From positions 8,519,019 to 8,583,018 of the forward strand of contig NC_092089.1 in assembly GCF_045679555.1 (NCBI RefSeq): DNA of 64,000 nucleotides, written 5' to 3'. A model generated the notes under the pieces. That model ran no database searches. It saw only the letters and a list, made by a program, of their open reading frames with translations, and had not been told where the DNA came from. Below, in pieces: positions 25,015 through 37,320 of the stretch (position 1 is its first letter; every line of letters starts with the position of its first letter). The DNA is from Salvelinus alpinus. Its lineage: Eukaryota; Chordata; Actinopteri; Salmoniformes; Salmonidae. The translations under genes were made by a program, and so were the position numbers.

Positions 25015-27929
25015 ATAGCATTAGGAGTGGAGACCATAGAGCTATAATCTAAAGAGAAGAGACTCCCACTCTTCTCTTTCATGGTCATCCTGTTGGATTG
25101 TTCGAGATGTCAGTCTGGCTGAAAGCCATCAATGTTAGCCTACTGGTTCCCCTGACAGCTGCGCTTCGCGGAGCTCACCGCTCTACCTGTCTGCATTACA
25201 ACGGTGTGTTGCGGTGGTTAAGGATGCCTTGATTTATCAAGTATAAAATACAGATTTAAAGTTATTCTGAAAGGTTCAATTCAATTAATCAAATCGATTA
25301 AAAATAAATGGGACCAGATTTAGTGATCCGGTGATTAGAGTAGAGCAAAATAAAAGTAGAAAATAGTAAAATATGTCGTTTTTATTGATTTAAATAAATA
25401 TTAACGTTAGTGTGAACGAACTTGTTAATAACAGTTAACGTTGGCGACACCATGAAGAATACTCTGAATCTAATGAACAGAATTAACCCAGAATATAGGA
25501 GTAGTGTGTGTGTGTGCGTGTGGCACATAAGGTTGGGATTATCGATGAGTGACACCATGCGACATGCGTGTGTGGTAAAAGTCCATCTGTTTCTCGGGAA
25601 CCATTACACAGTCACCAGTATCCAGAGTGAACACATTATTATTACTGTGGAAGAGAAGCTGCTGCTTTTAGCATTAAGGGCAAACAGTTTCCGCCTGAAC
25701 GTGTTAAACTACTATTCTCCCGGTGTGAGCGCGCGGGGCGAAGTGGTAATGAGACTTTAACAAGGCTAATAAATCAGTTAACGGAGAACACGCTTTATTG
25801 CCCTGACCACGTGCCATTGTTTGCCAGGAGTCCCATTTCCAGCAGGTTAAATACACTTTCCATGGTAATGCTACATGCAGATATGTTATAGACATTCTCA
25901 TACAACATTTTACAGGTTAAGGAGAATATCTCAATTTAAAACATACCTCTGAAACGCATAAGGTGAAGATAACGTTTTAGATAATGTTCAATGGTTAAAT
26001 GTATTGCCTAATAAAAAATAAAAAATAAATTAGTATTTTATTATTATTATTATTATTATCACCGTCTTATTGCTGCTACTGTATTTACTATTTGTATTGT
26101 AATTGTTCTTTATTATTTTGAGTGATTCTCACCCACTATATATTTCATTTTAAAATGTATTTTTTCAACGTCTCTGTCATCTCCATCAGGAGATATTTCC
26201 CGGGTGCAATCTGCTCCATCTCTCGCCAGCACATTTCCAGCAGGTTATCACAATCACCGTCCGTCCTATTTCTGATGTGTTCCGCTGATTACCATCAGTG
26301 CCCTCAGATATCCCAGACTGATCATCGCGCAGCAATATCCACTCTGAGCCATCTGGAGCAGATCATATCGCTGACTCCGGCTCAGTCCCCAAGTATTCAA
26401 TCTACACAAGCCTTTCAAGCACCACGAAGACGAGCTGGTTGGTTTCAACCCGAGTAACAGCGACCCCACATAGGTGAGTCCACGTGGTGTTCTGGAAGTG
26501 GTCGGGCGACAGAAGTGTCCTCCTCTGCAGGTGGAACGACAACGGCCCGTCTAGCGGTATCAGCAGGCCAACACATATTTATTGGAGTCCGAGATTGAAA
26601 GCGATATATTGTTTTGTATTTGAGTGTTTTGATTTAAACAGCCAAAGCTACTTGTTCTAGCGCTTATTTAGGCCTAGTTTTGTAGCTACAAAAAAAAAGG
26701 ATTTATCTGTGTACTCAAAAAAAAAAGAAGATGTTTGTGATATGAGTGAGAATTCGGCTTTCTCTTTAGTTCTACTATAGACCCTATTGATCAGTAGGTT
26801 TACATTGACCCAGGTTTATGCGACAAACGCAATGTCCCAACAACAACAAATATTGTGACATGTGTAATGGTAACTGCAGATATAGGATACATTTTCTAAA
26901 GATCGACAACATTTGCATCCGTTAAACAGGGGTGGATTTTTATTTTGAAGAACTTTCCCTTTTTGTGACTATTGATGACGGAAACGGTGTTTGTCGAATA
27001 AATTATGATTGCGGAATCTTTTTTAAGATACGCGGGGCGCGTGATGTCACCGCATAACTATAAAGCTCCACTACGCATTTAATTCTAAATGTCTACTGCT
27101 TGCAAAATATTTTTTATTCAATTATAAAAAATAATGTTTATTTGCAGGAAAATGATTGAGCTGACTTTCAAGAATGCCTGAACAGCGTCGTCTTGCTTTT
27201 CTGGTTGGCTGGCAAGTTTCACCTTCCAATGATATAACATCTTCAGGAGTGTAAGTTTCATCATGGCGCGGACTGTGGCGATACATTGGCTCATGAGAAT
27301 TATTAGAATATATGGCACATATTAGTACATTACTGCATTCTTCTAATAATGCTGGCTTTCGCGTTCTGAGACGTTAAACAGATAGGTGAGAAGGCATTAC
27401 AGGCTGTCGACAATTTAGCAGTGCGCAATTTGCCTAAACGGGTAATGTAAACACTTCAGCCACAAACTGTATATTCAACACTGTAGGTTTCTGCAAAAAA
27501 AGATTTTTTTTAGGTGTGACGTCATTATGGACAGACTTTTTTATCGACACAAAATAGTTACATGGAAACGCACCCTATCAGGAAATTGTCGCATCTATTT
27601 TCTATGCGAACTTTCTATATATCGAACACAAATGCACTGGACAAGTTAATGGAAACATAGCTAGTGACAGGGACTCAAAGTGCCGTTTGACTTGATAGTG
27701 TCCTCTAAAGGGGTGTCCAAGTGCATTAAAAACTTTGTTAAAACTTTGTTTACAGAATTTGAAGATATTCTAACATGTATATGAATGCATTGTCTTATTA
27801 GCCTAGTGAAACTTATGCCATTTAAAATGCCCAACGTCAACTGTTAGTAGTGATACAGTTTGTTTCAGTTGTCTTGTGGTTTTTGGGTTCCAACTGAATA
27901 ATAAGTAAATGGGATGCATCTTGTGACAA
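25015..27929. other. Mostly unique DNA upstream of irx1, possible regulatory content
   Basis: This 2.9 kb carries no recognisable protein gene or transposon. It holds a short TTA microsatellite near 26038. Two stretches are less AT-biased and look more constrained than their surroundings: about 25720-25880 and about 26170-26560. The latter contains an open frame (26122-26457) and a possible splice donor, catag/gtgagt, near 26471-26477, so it could be an exon of an untranslated transcript. That is inference; no second exon was identified. Confidence 0.35.
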
Positions 27930-28975
27930 AAAACCACCTCTCTGTTACAAACAACTACCTATCTGTTACAAACAACTACATATCTGTTACAAACAACTAC
28001 CTATCTGTTACAAACAACTACCTATCTGTTACAAACAACTATCTATCTGTTACAGACAACTACCTATCTGTTACAAACAACTACCTATCTGTTACAAACA
28101 ACTATCTATCTGTTACAAACAACTACCTATCTGTTACAAACAACTACCTATCTGTTACAAACAACTACATATCTGTTACAAACAACTATCTATCTGTTAC
28201 AGACAACTACCTATCTGTTACAAACAACTACCTATCTGTTACAAACAACTATCTATCTGTTACAGACAACTACATATGTGTTACAAACAACTACCTATCT
28301 GTAACAAACAACTACCTATCTGTTACAAACAACTACCTATCTGTTACAAACAACTATCTATCTGTTACAGACAACTACATATGTGTTACAAACAACTACC
28401 TATATGTTACAAACAACTACCTATCTGTTACAGACAACTACCTATCTGTTACAAACAACTACCTATCTGTTACAAACAACTATATATCTGTTACAAACAA
28501 CTACCTATCTGTTACAAACAACTACCTATCTGTAACAAACAACTACCTATCTGTTACAAACAACTACCTATCTGTTACAAACAACTACCTATCTGTTACA
28601 AACAACTACCTATCTGTTACAGACAACTACCTATCTGTTACAGACAACTATATATCTGTTACAAACAACTACCTATCTGTTACAAACAACTACCTATCTG
28701 TTACAAACAACTACCTATCTGTTACAGACAACTATATATCTGTTACAAACAACTACCTATCTGTTACAAACAACTACCTATCTGTTACAAACAACTACCT
28801 ATCTGTTACAAACAACTATATATCTGTTACAAACAACTACCTATCTGTTACAAACAACTACCTATCTGTTACAAACAACTACCTATCTGTTACAATCAAC
28901 TATCTATCTGTTACAGACAACTACCTATTTGTTACAGACAACTACCTATCTGTTACAAACAACTACCTATCTGCT
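27930..28975. repeat. 21-nt minisatellite, about 50 units
   Basis: The unit is gttacaaacaactacctat plus ct. Variants are aca/aga, acctat/atctat/acatat and gtaaca. The seven-codon period keeps plus-strand frames open (VTNNYLS repeats), but nothing supports translation. Confidence 0.96.
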
Positions 28976-29025
28976 TTAAGTTGGTCTGATAGAAAAACAC
29001 TAATCCCCCAGCACACACGCAGACA

Positions 29026-29028
<3 letters not shown>

Positions 29029-29098
<70 letters not shown>
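29029..29098. repeat. (CA)n microsatellite
   Basis: A near-uninterrupted run of ca dinucleotides, typical of fish genomes and likely polymorphic in length. Confidence 0.97.
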
Positions 29099-29101
<3 letters not shown>

Positions 29102-29699
29102 GAAAGTGAATGGGGTGGGGTGGCTAAAAACAGAATGAAGGTTAAGCATTTTCAATAAGCACCAGCAGAGCTGAGTTTCAATTAGTGACACAATTGACAA
29201 GCTTGCGATGCCACTATGTGTCAATACACTTCGCTACAGCCTAACTAAGTTTCTGTTCTTCATCCATCCCAAAGCGATATAATAATACTACCATAACATG
29301 ACACACTATCATAACGCCTTAAGGAATTGTACCTGTTATTTCAATCAACTTATGATTTTAGGTTTCGTTCTAATTGATCAACTACATCCCCGCTCCATGT
29401 CTCATTTCATTTGCCACGTTCATCAATTCGAAGATTGGACAGAATAATAAAATAGTATAAATACAAAATAGAAAATTAAAATAAACTCAATAAAATTTGC
29501 ATACTCCCAAAAATCCTATAGACATACTTTGTAAAATGTCTAAATGAGAGAGTAAATGTCCTGATAAGTCCTACAGAACAAGTCCACCATTTCCCCGCTG
29601 TACTGTTCTGTGTTAATGACAGTTGCACGTATTCAGGAAGTCCTGCTCCTTGTGCTTTATCCCCACTATGTTGGACAGCTGTAAAATCGTGTAGACAGG

Positions 29700-30100
29700 T
29701 TGTCATACAACAATCAAAGCTTCAGTGAATGGACTGTAATGCTAAACATTTAACATACAATACTCCCAACACTGGGACAGCGGCCCAGCCAATGCTCTAG
29801 CCACATGCGCCGGTGAGGAGGAGCTTGCAGCTCAAGTGGGATGCCAATCAAAGCATAAACTTCAAAATGTATCTGAGAGATCAGGCTGAGACCTGGGGGC
29901 AGGCACATCAGTTGGAGCTCAATTGTTGATGTGATCACATCCAACGGTCTTGCAGCGAAAGAGAGCGGCTGAGATTTAAAGAATAGCAGAAGAACCATTG
30001 TGATCTATTGCTGCTGTGCTTCCTGGTCACTTTCTCTTTGACTTCTTTACGCTTCGGTCTCGTGTTCCGACGTGTTTTGGCATACGACTCGGCGCAGAGG
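29700..30100 (+). promoter_or_regulatory. irx1: Probable irx1 promoter and 5' UTR
   Basis: The region directly precedes the irx1 start codon. It contains two CCAAT motifs, at 29789-29793 (cagccaatgctc) and about 29844-29848 (gccaatcaaag). CpG content rises toward exon 1. No clear TATA box was found at a convincing distance and the transcription start cannot be placed. An ATG at 30008 is in frame with irx1 and would add 31 residues, but the family begins at [10 protein letters not shown], so 30008 is more likely inside the 5' UTR. Confidence 0.4.
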
Positions 30101-30346
30101 ATGTCTTTCCCCCAGTTGGGCTACCCTCAGTACTTAAGTGCCTCCCAAGCGGTGTACGGCGGGGATCGGCCGGGGGTCCTGACTCCGTCGTCCCGGGGCG
30201 GGAGCTCTGACATAGCGGGAAACCAGTCGGCTGCTGCCGCTGCAGTCACCTCGGTGTTGGGCATGTACGCAAACCCCTACACTGCACACAACTACAGCGC
30301 GTTCCTGCCTTACAGCAGCGCGGACTTGGCTCTTTTCTCTCAAATG
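30101..30346 (+). CDS. irx1: irx1 coding exon 1
   Basis: The exon encodes residues 1-82, from [10 protein letters not shown] to ADLALFSQM, and ends caaatg/gtaagg in phase 0. It carries an alanine run (44-48) and the conserved VTSVLGMYA segment. The local sequence is CpG-rich, as expected near an active developmental promoter. Confidence 0.95.
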
Positions 30347-33300
30347 GTAAGGGCTATTTTTATACTTCTGCTGTTGTATTGTAGTGGTCTGTATGGTTGC
30401 TTTACGTCAAGTGTTTCACTTATTTTGCCTGGAAAAGGCACCGTGAAAAGACCGCTGAGAACTATTCAATCTGCGGTTGCTTTGCAAGTTGCACATGCTC
30501 GCGCTCTCCGAAAGTTTATTGATAAGAAATAACAACGAATCTATGACTTTTATCTACACGTCTTAAATATTGGAGTAATATTCATTATTCGTAACCTACT
30601 CTGGAAGTGTATTAGTCGTCTGAAGTGGGAGTTTGTTCCAGCTGCACTCACAGACATGTTGTTCCATATGAATGAGCCAAAAAACGGTGCGACATTTCGT
30701 TTGAGGGAGAAGTCATTTAGTATAAAAGAGCGTTTAGTCGAGATAATGGTGCTTATGACACAAATTATATCGTTTAGTTGACTTTAATTATTATAGCGTT
30801 GGTCGTCGGCGTCTGAAATATCACTAAAGACAGCTATTCGTTTTGGTGAATCTTCTGAAATATCACTAAAGACAGCTATTCGTTTTGGTGAATCTTCTGA
30901 AATATCACTAAAGACAGCTATTCGTTTTGGTGAATCGAAACAACAAAGGCCTTTGCATGAATTTGGCAGCACACAAATCATTTAACTGTTAGGATAAAAT
31001 AGTAGCTATATAAACTAAACCATTACGTCAAAACATATTCCAGGCCCACAATGACCTAGACATTATATTATCATTTTGTCTCGCAACATAGTTCTACTTT
31101 TTTGTATTCATTTTGAGGGAAATTATTTGAGGATAAGACGTACGTATTTATGAAATATTTTGTTTTTAAAGTTTATAGCCTGACATGGAAAAATAACAAT
31201 TTACAGATACTTTACATAATAATGCAGTTCATCACGATAGCAGCCGGTTACCAGAATGCAGCGTGAATAGGCCTTCTCTGACAGACGTCACAGTCGATCC
31301 TTTTGCATCAAATAAATTATTTACATCCACGATGACATTGACATTTTATACTGTCCTACAAAATACACGTCATTTAAGAATTCCAATACTTACTTCCATC
31401 TGCATTTGATACAGAAATAGTATTTCTTAAATAACAATAGAAACCGACTAGGCCGCAGTGGCGACTGACACCATTTCGGTCAAACGCATTAACGCATTAA
31501 AAGTAGTTCTACTCACCTCAGTAATTAAAACGCGAAAACATATAATGAATATATGTGTGTGTATATCTATACTCTTAAATATATAGGCTTAAATATAATA
31601 CATAGGTTATGAGTATTATAGTTTTCTGAACTTTTGGACGTTATTGCAGGACATTGTCCACAGTTATCCCAAACTGTAATTAACATACAAGAGTGGCATA
31701 AAATAGTTACAGGGATATCCAAGCGAGTAGGCCCATTTTGAAACGCTATTCATGTCGAAATGTATGCGTGGTATTAGGCATTTATAGAAATGCACGTGTT
31801 TCTAAGCAACATATTAACCAATCCTGTGGCGTTGTTGATCCTCCCAGAGCTCCCAGTACGAGCTGAAGGACAGTCCTGGCGTCCATCCTGGCAGCTTCGC
31901 GGCCCACACCTCGCCAGCTTTCTACCCATACGGCCAGTTCCAGTACGGGGACCCGGCCAGGCCCAAGAACGCCACCCGGGAGAGTACCAGCACGCTGAAG
32001 GCCTGGCTCAATGAGCACAGGAAGAACCCCTACCCCACCAAGGGAGAGAAGATCATGTTGGCCATCATTACTAAGATGACCCTGACGCAGGTTTCCACCT
32101 GGTTCGCCAACGCCAGGAGGAGGCTGAAGAAAGAGAACAAGGTGACGTGGGGAGCCAGGAGTAAAGAGGACGAGGATGGAAACATCTTCGGCTCGGACAA
32201 TGAGGGAGACGCGGAGAAGAACGATGACGAGGAGGAGATCGATCTAGAGAGCATCGATATAGACAAGATTGACGACAACGATGGAGATCAGAGCAATGAG
32301 GATGACGATGATAAACCGGAGGGCAGAGAGCGACACCGAGAACTGGAGAGTCTGGAGAAACGGCGGGCCTTCGCCCTGCAGCACGAGGCCTTCGACAAAT
32401 GTAAGAACTCCATTTCCTCCGGGAATGACCTTTCTGACAGCAACACCGGAGTTGTGTCCCCGGACAGACAGGGAACTTTTCAGCTCCCAGTGAACAATAA
32501 GCCTAAGATCTGGTCGTTAGCTGAGACGGCTACCAGTCCTGATAGTTCTGTCAAGTCCACCTCTCCGTCCGGCCCTACCGGTCACACCCCGCCTCAGATG
32601 CAGCACCCAGCTTTCCTCCCCTCTCACGGACTATACACCTGTCAGATAGGCAAGTTCCATAACTGGACCAACGGAGCTTTTCTGGGGCAGAACTCTCTGC
32701 TGAATGTCCGGTCGTTTCTAGGAGTTAATCAGCACCAGCACCATCATCATAACCTCCACTTACAGACCCAGCAGCTGCAGCAGCAGCAGGCCTCGGTGTT
32801 GGTGTCGCCTGGAGCCTCGCCACAACTCAGCCCCAAGCACATAGGTATGCACCAGTCAGAATCGCATTGCGCAATGCTTTATTTACTATTATATTTGGTA
32901 AGCAAAAATCATAGAAATTACAGTTAATACAAAATGCATAGCTTATCAATTGTATTTTGTCAGAAAGGGCTTTTTAAAACGACGAAAGTTTCTACTCACA
33001 CACACACACACACACACCACACACACACACACACTCACACACACACACACACACCCACACACACACTAGTATTTGTTATAATATTTATCATAATAATAAT
33101 AATAATAATGACATAGAAGCATTATGTTATCACTCAAGTATTTAATTAAAATATATATTTAGGTTCTTTTGTAATGAGTTGAATCCTTTTATTTCAGACC
33201 GTGAAAACGTTGTAAGAAGTGCCTCTCCTCCAACGCAACTTCTGAAGTCCTCATTCAGACCCCTTCATGATGGGTAAGACGCTGTTTGATTGGTTGGCTA

Positions 33301-34169
33301 AATGCAGCTGGGCTAAAGTATAGCAGTAAGACTGATATTCTAATATTGTAATATTAAATGGTTTCGTCCCAAATGGTGTCATAAGTCAGTAAGACTGAAA
33401 TTCTAATATTGTAATATGAAATGGTTTCGTCCAAAATGGTGTCATTCTGCGGTGTGTTGTGGCTCTCAGTGGGTATAGGTTTCCCCCGGTTTCTTGGTGG
33501 ACAGATGTGAGAGATTGGTCTGGCTTCTAAAAAAAATAGTTGTTCTTCTCCGGGTGACACGGGGTTTCGTCTCCAGACCCCCCCTCTCCCCTAATTCCCT
33601 CCCTCTGGAGGCTGACTACTTATCAAGTCCCCCGTAAAACGGGACCTGTCTGGGGCTCGGCTTCCCTAAAGACCCCGGGGAGCAGCCCGGCCCTGGGGAG
33701 CGTTCTAGTAGAAGACTTCTCCCCGTCTGGAGTGCTAACATTTACACAGACCCTCTTTCTTCCCACTATTAGCACTAGGCCGCTGCTGGCAGTACTATCC
33801 TCATATGACTCTCACTATTAGCGCTAGTCCGCTGCTGGCAGTACTATCCTCATATGACGGCCTGTTTGTGTGTGTGTGGTTTGGCATGTATTATACACAC
33901 GTGGAACCATTCGTGTCATAAATGATATGCTTTAAATACAAGTTCCTGATATAGGTGAAATGCGTCGACAGGAACACTTGAAGAGATATAGCATCCTAGA
34001 TGACATGTTCTGTATGTTGACCCAGTGTCTACTTGAAAATCATCTTCTATTGTATAGAAAAAGGGTTCTCTCTTTTCATTGTTATCTTCATCCTCCTCTG
34101 TGTTCTTTCAGCCCCAGGACTCAGCAAGAAGCCTCGCAGCTGGTTCTAACTGCCCTCTCCTCGGCTTGA
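30101..34169 (+). CDS. irx1: Iroquois-class homeobox transcription factor Irx1 (four coding exons)
   Basis: Irx1 is a nuclear TALE-class homeodomain protein that patterns neural, heart, kidney and other tissues (known for the family). Exons 30101-30346, 31848-32844, 33198-33273 and 34112-34169 join with GT/AG borders into 459 codons including stop, giving 458 residues; human IRX1 is about 480. The start [20 protein letters not shown] is diagnostic of Irx1. The homeodomain is at about residues 120-182, with the TALE PYP insertion at 143-145 and recognition helix WFANARRR at 167-174. An acidic stretch follows (about 199-237). The Iro box [13 protein letters not shown] is at about 300-312. A His/Gln-rich run lies at 377-396. 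The start at 30101 has a purine at -3 and matches the family. The gene lies alone here; irx2 and irx4, its usual cluster partners, are not in the window. Whether it is irx1a, irx1b or a salmonid duplicate is unresolved. No breaks were seen. Confidence 0.96.
30347..31847 (+). other. irx1: irx1 intron 1 (1501 bp)
   Basis: The intron is bounded by gtaaggg and ctcccag. It is AT-rich and contains a three-unit 42-nt repeat at 30812-30937. I see no gene or transposon inside it. Confidence 0.9.
30812..30937. repeat. 42-nt repeat, three units, in irx1 intron 1
   Basis: The unit begins tctgaaatatcactaaagac and ends gttttggtgaatct. The copies are essentially identical, so the duplication is young. A 65-codon minus-strand frame crosses it and is not supported as a gene. 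Confidence 0.95.
31848..32844 (+). CDS. irx1: irx1 coding exon 2 with homeodomain and Iro box
   Basis: The exon encodes residues 83-414 plus the first base of codon 415. It opens [10 protein letters not shown] and contains the entire homeodomain, the acidic region, the Iro box and the His/Gln-rich stretch. The acceptor is ctcccag/agc and the donor is atag/gtatgc. The uninterrupted homeodomain and the lack of internal stops indicate a functional gene. Confidence 0.96.
32845..33197 (+). other. irx1: irx1 intron 2 (353 bp) with CA microsatellite
   Basis: The intron starts gtatgc and ends tttatttcag. It contains an imperfect (CA)n run at about 33000-33066 and a short TAA run near 33090. Nothing else was seen. 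Confidence 0.9.
33198..33273 (+). CDS. irx1: irx1 coding exon 3 (76 nt)
   Basis: The exon completes codon 415 (Asp) and encodes [20 protein letters not shown] followed by PLHD, ending with two bases of a glycine codon. It matches the Irx1 C-terminal region, where human IRX1 has a similar proline-rich QQLKSPFQP stretch (from memory). The acceptor is atttcag/acc and the donor gatgg/gtaaga. The exon is too short to be seen as an open frame of its own. Confidence 0.88.
33274..34111 (+). other. irx1: irx1 intron 3 (838 bp) with two small duplications
   Basis: The intron is bounded by gtaagac and tgttctttcag. It contains a duplicated segment of about 68 nt (33322-33450, with taatattgtaatat in both copies). 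A second duplication of about 49 nt lies at 33764-33860, with ccgctgctggcagtactatc in both copies. A GC-rich patch at 33560-33720 could be regulatory but no motif proves it. Confidence 0.85.
34112..34169 (+). CDS. irx1: irx1 coding exon 4 and stop
   Basis: The exon completes the glycine codon and encodes [18 protein letters not shown], then TGA at 34167-34169. The ending resembles the family's conserved terminus (human IRX1 ends near ILAALPSA, from memory), which supports the splice choice. Confidence 0.88.
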
Positions 34170-34490
34170 TCAACACATTCTGCCCTGGGGAAAAAAAGAC
34201 TTTACGCACTCAGAAAAGGACAATGAGAAATAACTTAATTCACCGTAGCATTCAGAGCAAATGGCTAATTTGATATAAACTCCTGTGGCAGGATCTCGTC
34301 TATTGTTGTAAATAATGGCGCCTGTTATTCCCTGCTCTTTACCCTGGGACGTTTGGTAGGCTTTTCCTTTTGTCTTTCTTCTGTTGGGGTCTTCTGTTCT
34401 GTACATACAGTGATTTACATGTGTAAATAGCGCGTTGACGACATTTGTTCAGATCGTATATTTTGTCTAATAAACTAAATGAAATTATCG
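34170..34490 (+). other. irx1: irx1 3' UTR with poly(A) signal
   Basis: Sequence after the stop codon continues to a canonical AATAAA at 34469-34474 (tctaataaactaaatg). Cleavage would be expected 10-30 nt later. The true transcript end is inferred; a later signal is possible. Confidence 0.55.
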
Positions 34491-34639
34491 AGAAATCAAA
34501 GAATATACATCTTTTGTTTTTTGTATTTTCTGGATCAAACAGCTCTGCCACTGTGACATATTTAGAGAACAGGGGACGCTCTCTGTTGCACAATATTATT
34601 AAACAATACCAGAATTTAATTTGGTTCAACCTAGACGAT

Positions 34640-34702
34640 TATTATCAGTATTATTATTATGACTATTATTATTGTTATTGTTATTATTATTATTATTATT
34701 AC
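34640..34702. repeat. (TTA)n-type microsatellite
   Basis: An interrupted run of tat/tta trinucleotides just downstream of irx1. Confidence 0.85.
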
Positions 34703-34769
34703 TACACACATCAATCAGGGTAAACGGCTTATCATAACTAACGCAAAGACGTTTCATTCCAATGTAATC

Positions 34770-35065
34770 ATTAGCAGCTGAGAGGATCCCGCCTTGCAGC
34801 TCGTCCCCTGTTAGAGAGAGGGCCGAGCGGGTAAAGCAGCGGATAATACCGACCCTCTCATCTAATGTTATTCCACTTTCTCCAGTTAAATGGGGAGGGA
34901 GCGTCGACGCATTGAGGTGCTAATAACCGGACAGATGGTTACTGGTGCCGGGAAATGGACAGAAGCAGCTGGGAGCATCATTAAGTAATAATGTGGGAAC
35001 GCCCTGCCCAAACAAAATCAAATGGTTCAAATCTAATCTGTCAGAAAGAGAAGTCGATTCGGTAA
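34770..35065. promoter_or_regulatory. Candidate conserved non-coding element downstream of irx1
   Basis: This is non-repetitive, balanced-composition DNA within AT-rich surroundings. It holds several homeodomain-like TAAT/ATTA cores and E-box-like cagctg motifs (for example agaagcagctgggagc near 34961). Irx loci are known for many enhancers; conservation cannot be tested here. Confidence 0.3.
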
Positions 35066-35828
35066 TATATTATTAATAGTGAGAGGTTAGCGGTCAGGTG
35101 ACGATGTTAGCGGGGTTACTAACTGTGTTGGGGTCCGGCCAGCTACATGTGATCGGAAAAGTTATAGGGATGGCTATTGTGACTGGAGTAAACTCATTCT
35201 ATTGAATCAGTTTAATAATAGCTTCATGACGAGGAACAATCGCAAGGATTATGGTGATGTCATTTGAAGTGTAACATTGTTTTGGTTATTGGAATGAACG
35301 GTGGACATGTGGATCCACAACGATCAGACTTCAATACAGCATGAGAAAGATATCTTAGACCTACATTAATAAAGACGATAATATTAACAGGTTTCATTCC
35401 AATTAAAACAACTATTATTAAACAAATTTAAACAAATAATAGCCTCCATAAACTGGTTATATAACAATTACATTTCATGTTACATATTTAGTGGGTATAA
35501 CGCCATGTCAAAATTCCTATTAAAAATTGTTAAATTGAATATTTTTAATGTAGTATTTGCAATAGACGAATATATTTTGTACTCCCTATTTGGAGGTATG
35601 GCAGGCTGAACGTGTAGGCTGGCTCGGTGCCTGTCTATCGTTGTATCACAGCGACCTCTATAGGCTTCCGTACATTTACAGATAAATAATATAGACCTCG
35701 TCAAAATATGTTTTCTTTAAACTCTAGAAACACTTGACAACTTGTAACTTTTTACAACTTCGAATAAGCAACCAAAGTGAGCCTGGAATATAAGTCAAAA
35801 GATGATATGTTATCAACATGTTATTCTC

Positions 35829-36053
35829 TCCCGAGTGGCGCAGCGGTTTAAACTGCATCTCAGTGATTGTGGCATACACTACAGACACATTGGTTCGATT
35901 CCAGGCTGTATCACAACCGGCCGTGATTGGGAGTCCCATAGTGTGGCGCACAATTGGCCCAGCGTCGTCCGGGTTTGCCCGGGATAAGCCGTGATTGTAA
36001 ATAAGAATTTGTTCTGAACTGACTTTCCTAGTTAAATAAAGGTCAAATAAAAT
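35829..36053 (+). mobile_element. tRNA-derived SINE downstream of irx1
   Basis: The head ctcccgagtggcgcagcggt, the B box ggttcgattcc, the body cacaaccggccgtgattggg and the tail gttaaataaaggtcaaataa are all present. It is the same family as the copies at 23303 and 23697 but differs by scattered substitutions, so it is an independent insertion. Small open frames across it are not genes. Confidence 0.9.
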
Positions 36054-36399
36054 AAACCAACTCACAGTCAGATAGAACACAAAACTGTGTGTGTGGTCAG
36101 ATAAAGTTTAGAATATAATTACTCTTAGAAGATTGGAACCATATGTTCTATATACACCATAAACCGCTTTCCCCTGCCCCGTTTCTTGTGAGGGTCAAAT
36201 CATTTAAATTCAGTGTTAACAAAGGCTATTTAAAATACTTGGTTTCTAATCATTTTACAAAGTCTAAAGATTGGTGTTGTCCTATATTAGTAAAGTTGAG
36301 AGATTATTTCGCAATGAAAACTTATTTGAGTATTTTTCTCCAGAGAGCGAGGCAGAGTAAAGGAGGTCTAACAGAATTGAATTAATCAAATTAAGATCT

Positions 36400-36640
36400 A
36401 GGCCACCTCAGTGCGCACTCCAGCAGTCTCCACCGTGTTAATTCCGGGGTCAAAGTGGCTTTATTTTTCACTAAACGTTGACTTCTCTCAAGGAGAGGAA
36501 CATTTATGCGCATAAATTTGTGACATTTTGATGGCAGTTCGCTAAACAGTTACGCCGTTAAAAGGCTGTTAGAAAATTAACCAGGTCACAGGGGGGCGAA
36601 GGCAGGACAGGGTCAGATGTGTTTGTTGTGCCTTCTGTCA
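36400..36640. promoter_or_regulatory. Candidate conserved non-coding element
   Basis: Non-repetitive sequence, including caccgtgttaattccggggt and tttatgcgcataaatttgtg (a palindromic TATGCGCATA core), stands out from AT-rich flanks. No coding frame is convincing. The assignment rests on composition and position only. Confidence 0.28.
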
Positions 36641-36959
36641 AAAACACAATTATTTATATTATCAACAACTTGGTTTAGCCATGCACAGAGCTCAGCCATC
36701 TCCCAGATCTCCATCCGTACGTTCATTCATGTCGGCATTTGGGGATGATGATGACTTCTGTAAGATCACGCGCTATGAAGTTTCAGTCGCCCTTGTAAAT
36801 TACTATTAAGGAAAAAAGGAAAATCAACCCAGTCATGGCGCAACACGAAACGCAGAAATATAAAATACTATATAATATAATTAAACAGATAATGGCTGAA
36901 TAAACAACATGCCTCAGTGTTTTAAATGCGCTGATATATTCAGATGGACAAAAGACAGC

Positions 36960-37320
36960 CCTTCCAGGAAGTCACGGCAGGTGCGCGGAATGTCATCTTT
37001 TACTCGACATTCGCACGTCACGTCTTCTCACGAGCCTTTTGTAGTTGATATGAAATAACCCCCCGGTGTCTGGTTCCTGGGTTTCTGTAGCGAAGCACCT
37101 TGAGGTTTGCAGCGCCGCTAGCTGCAGCCTGCCATTATATTACGTTTCCCTAATATATACAACAACACAAATCATTTAGCGGTGGATGTACAGTTGATTG
37201 TTTAATGAGTAATAAAGCGGCTAGGAACCTATAATTAGGCTGTCACTGTGAGCTGGTCCTCCCAGCGCCCCGGGCCACAGCGGAGAGAGACGCCATTAAC
37301 ACTCCAAACAAATACATTTA
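36960..37320. promoter_or_regulatory. Candidate conserved non-coding element
   Basis: This stretch has no repeats or open frames. It contains dense motif-like sequence such as aagcggctaggaacctataa and ggctgtcactgtgagctgg, a TTAATGAG/TAATAAAG homeodomain-site cluster near 37203-37215, and agcgccgctagctgcagc. It has the look of a vertebrate enhancer; this is inference. Confidence 0.32.

Noticed and set aside
31790..32278. Small frames overlapping irx1 exon 2 on both strands
   Set aside because: Shadows of the real exon; the homeodomain frame is unambiguous.
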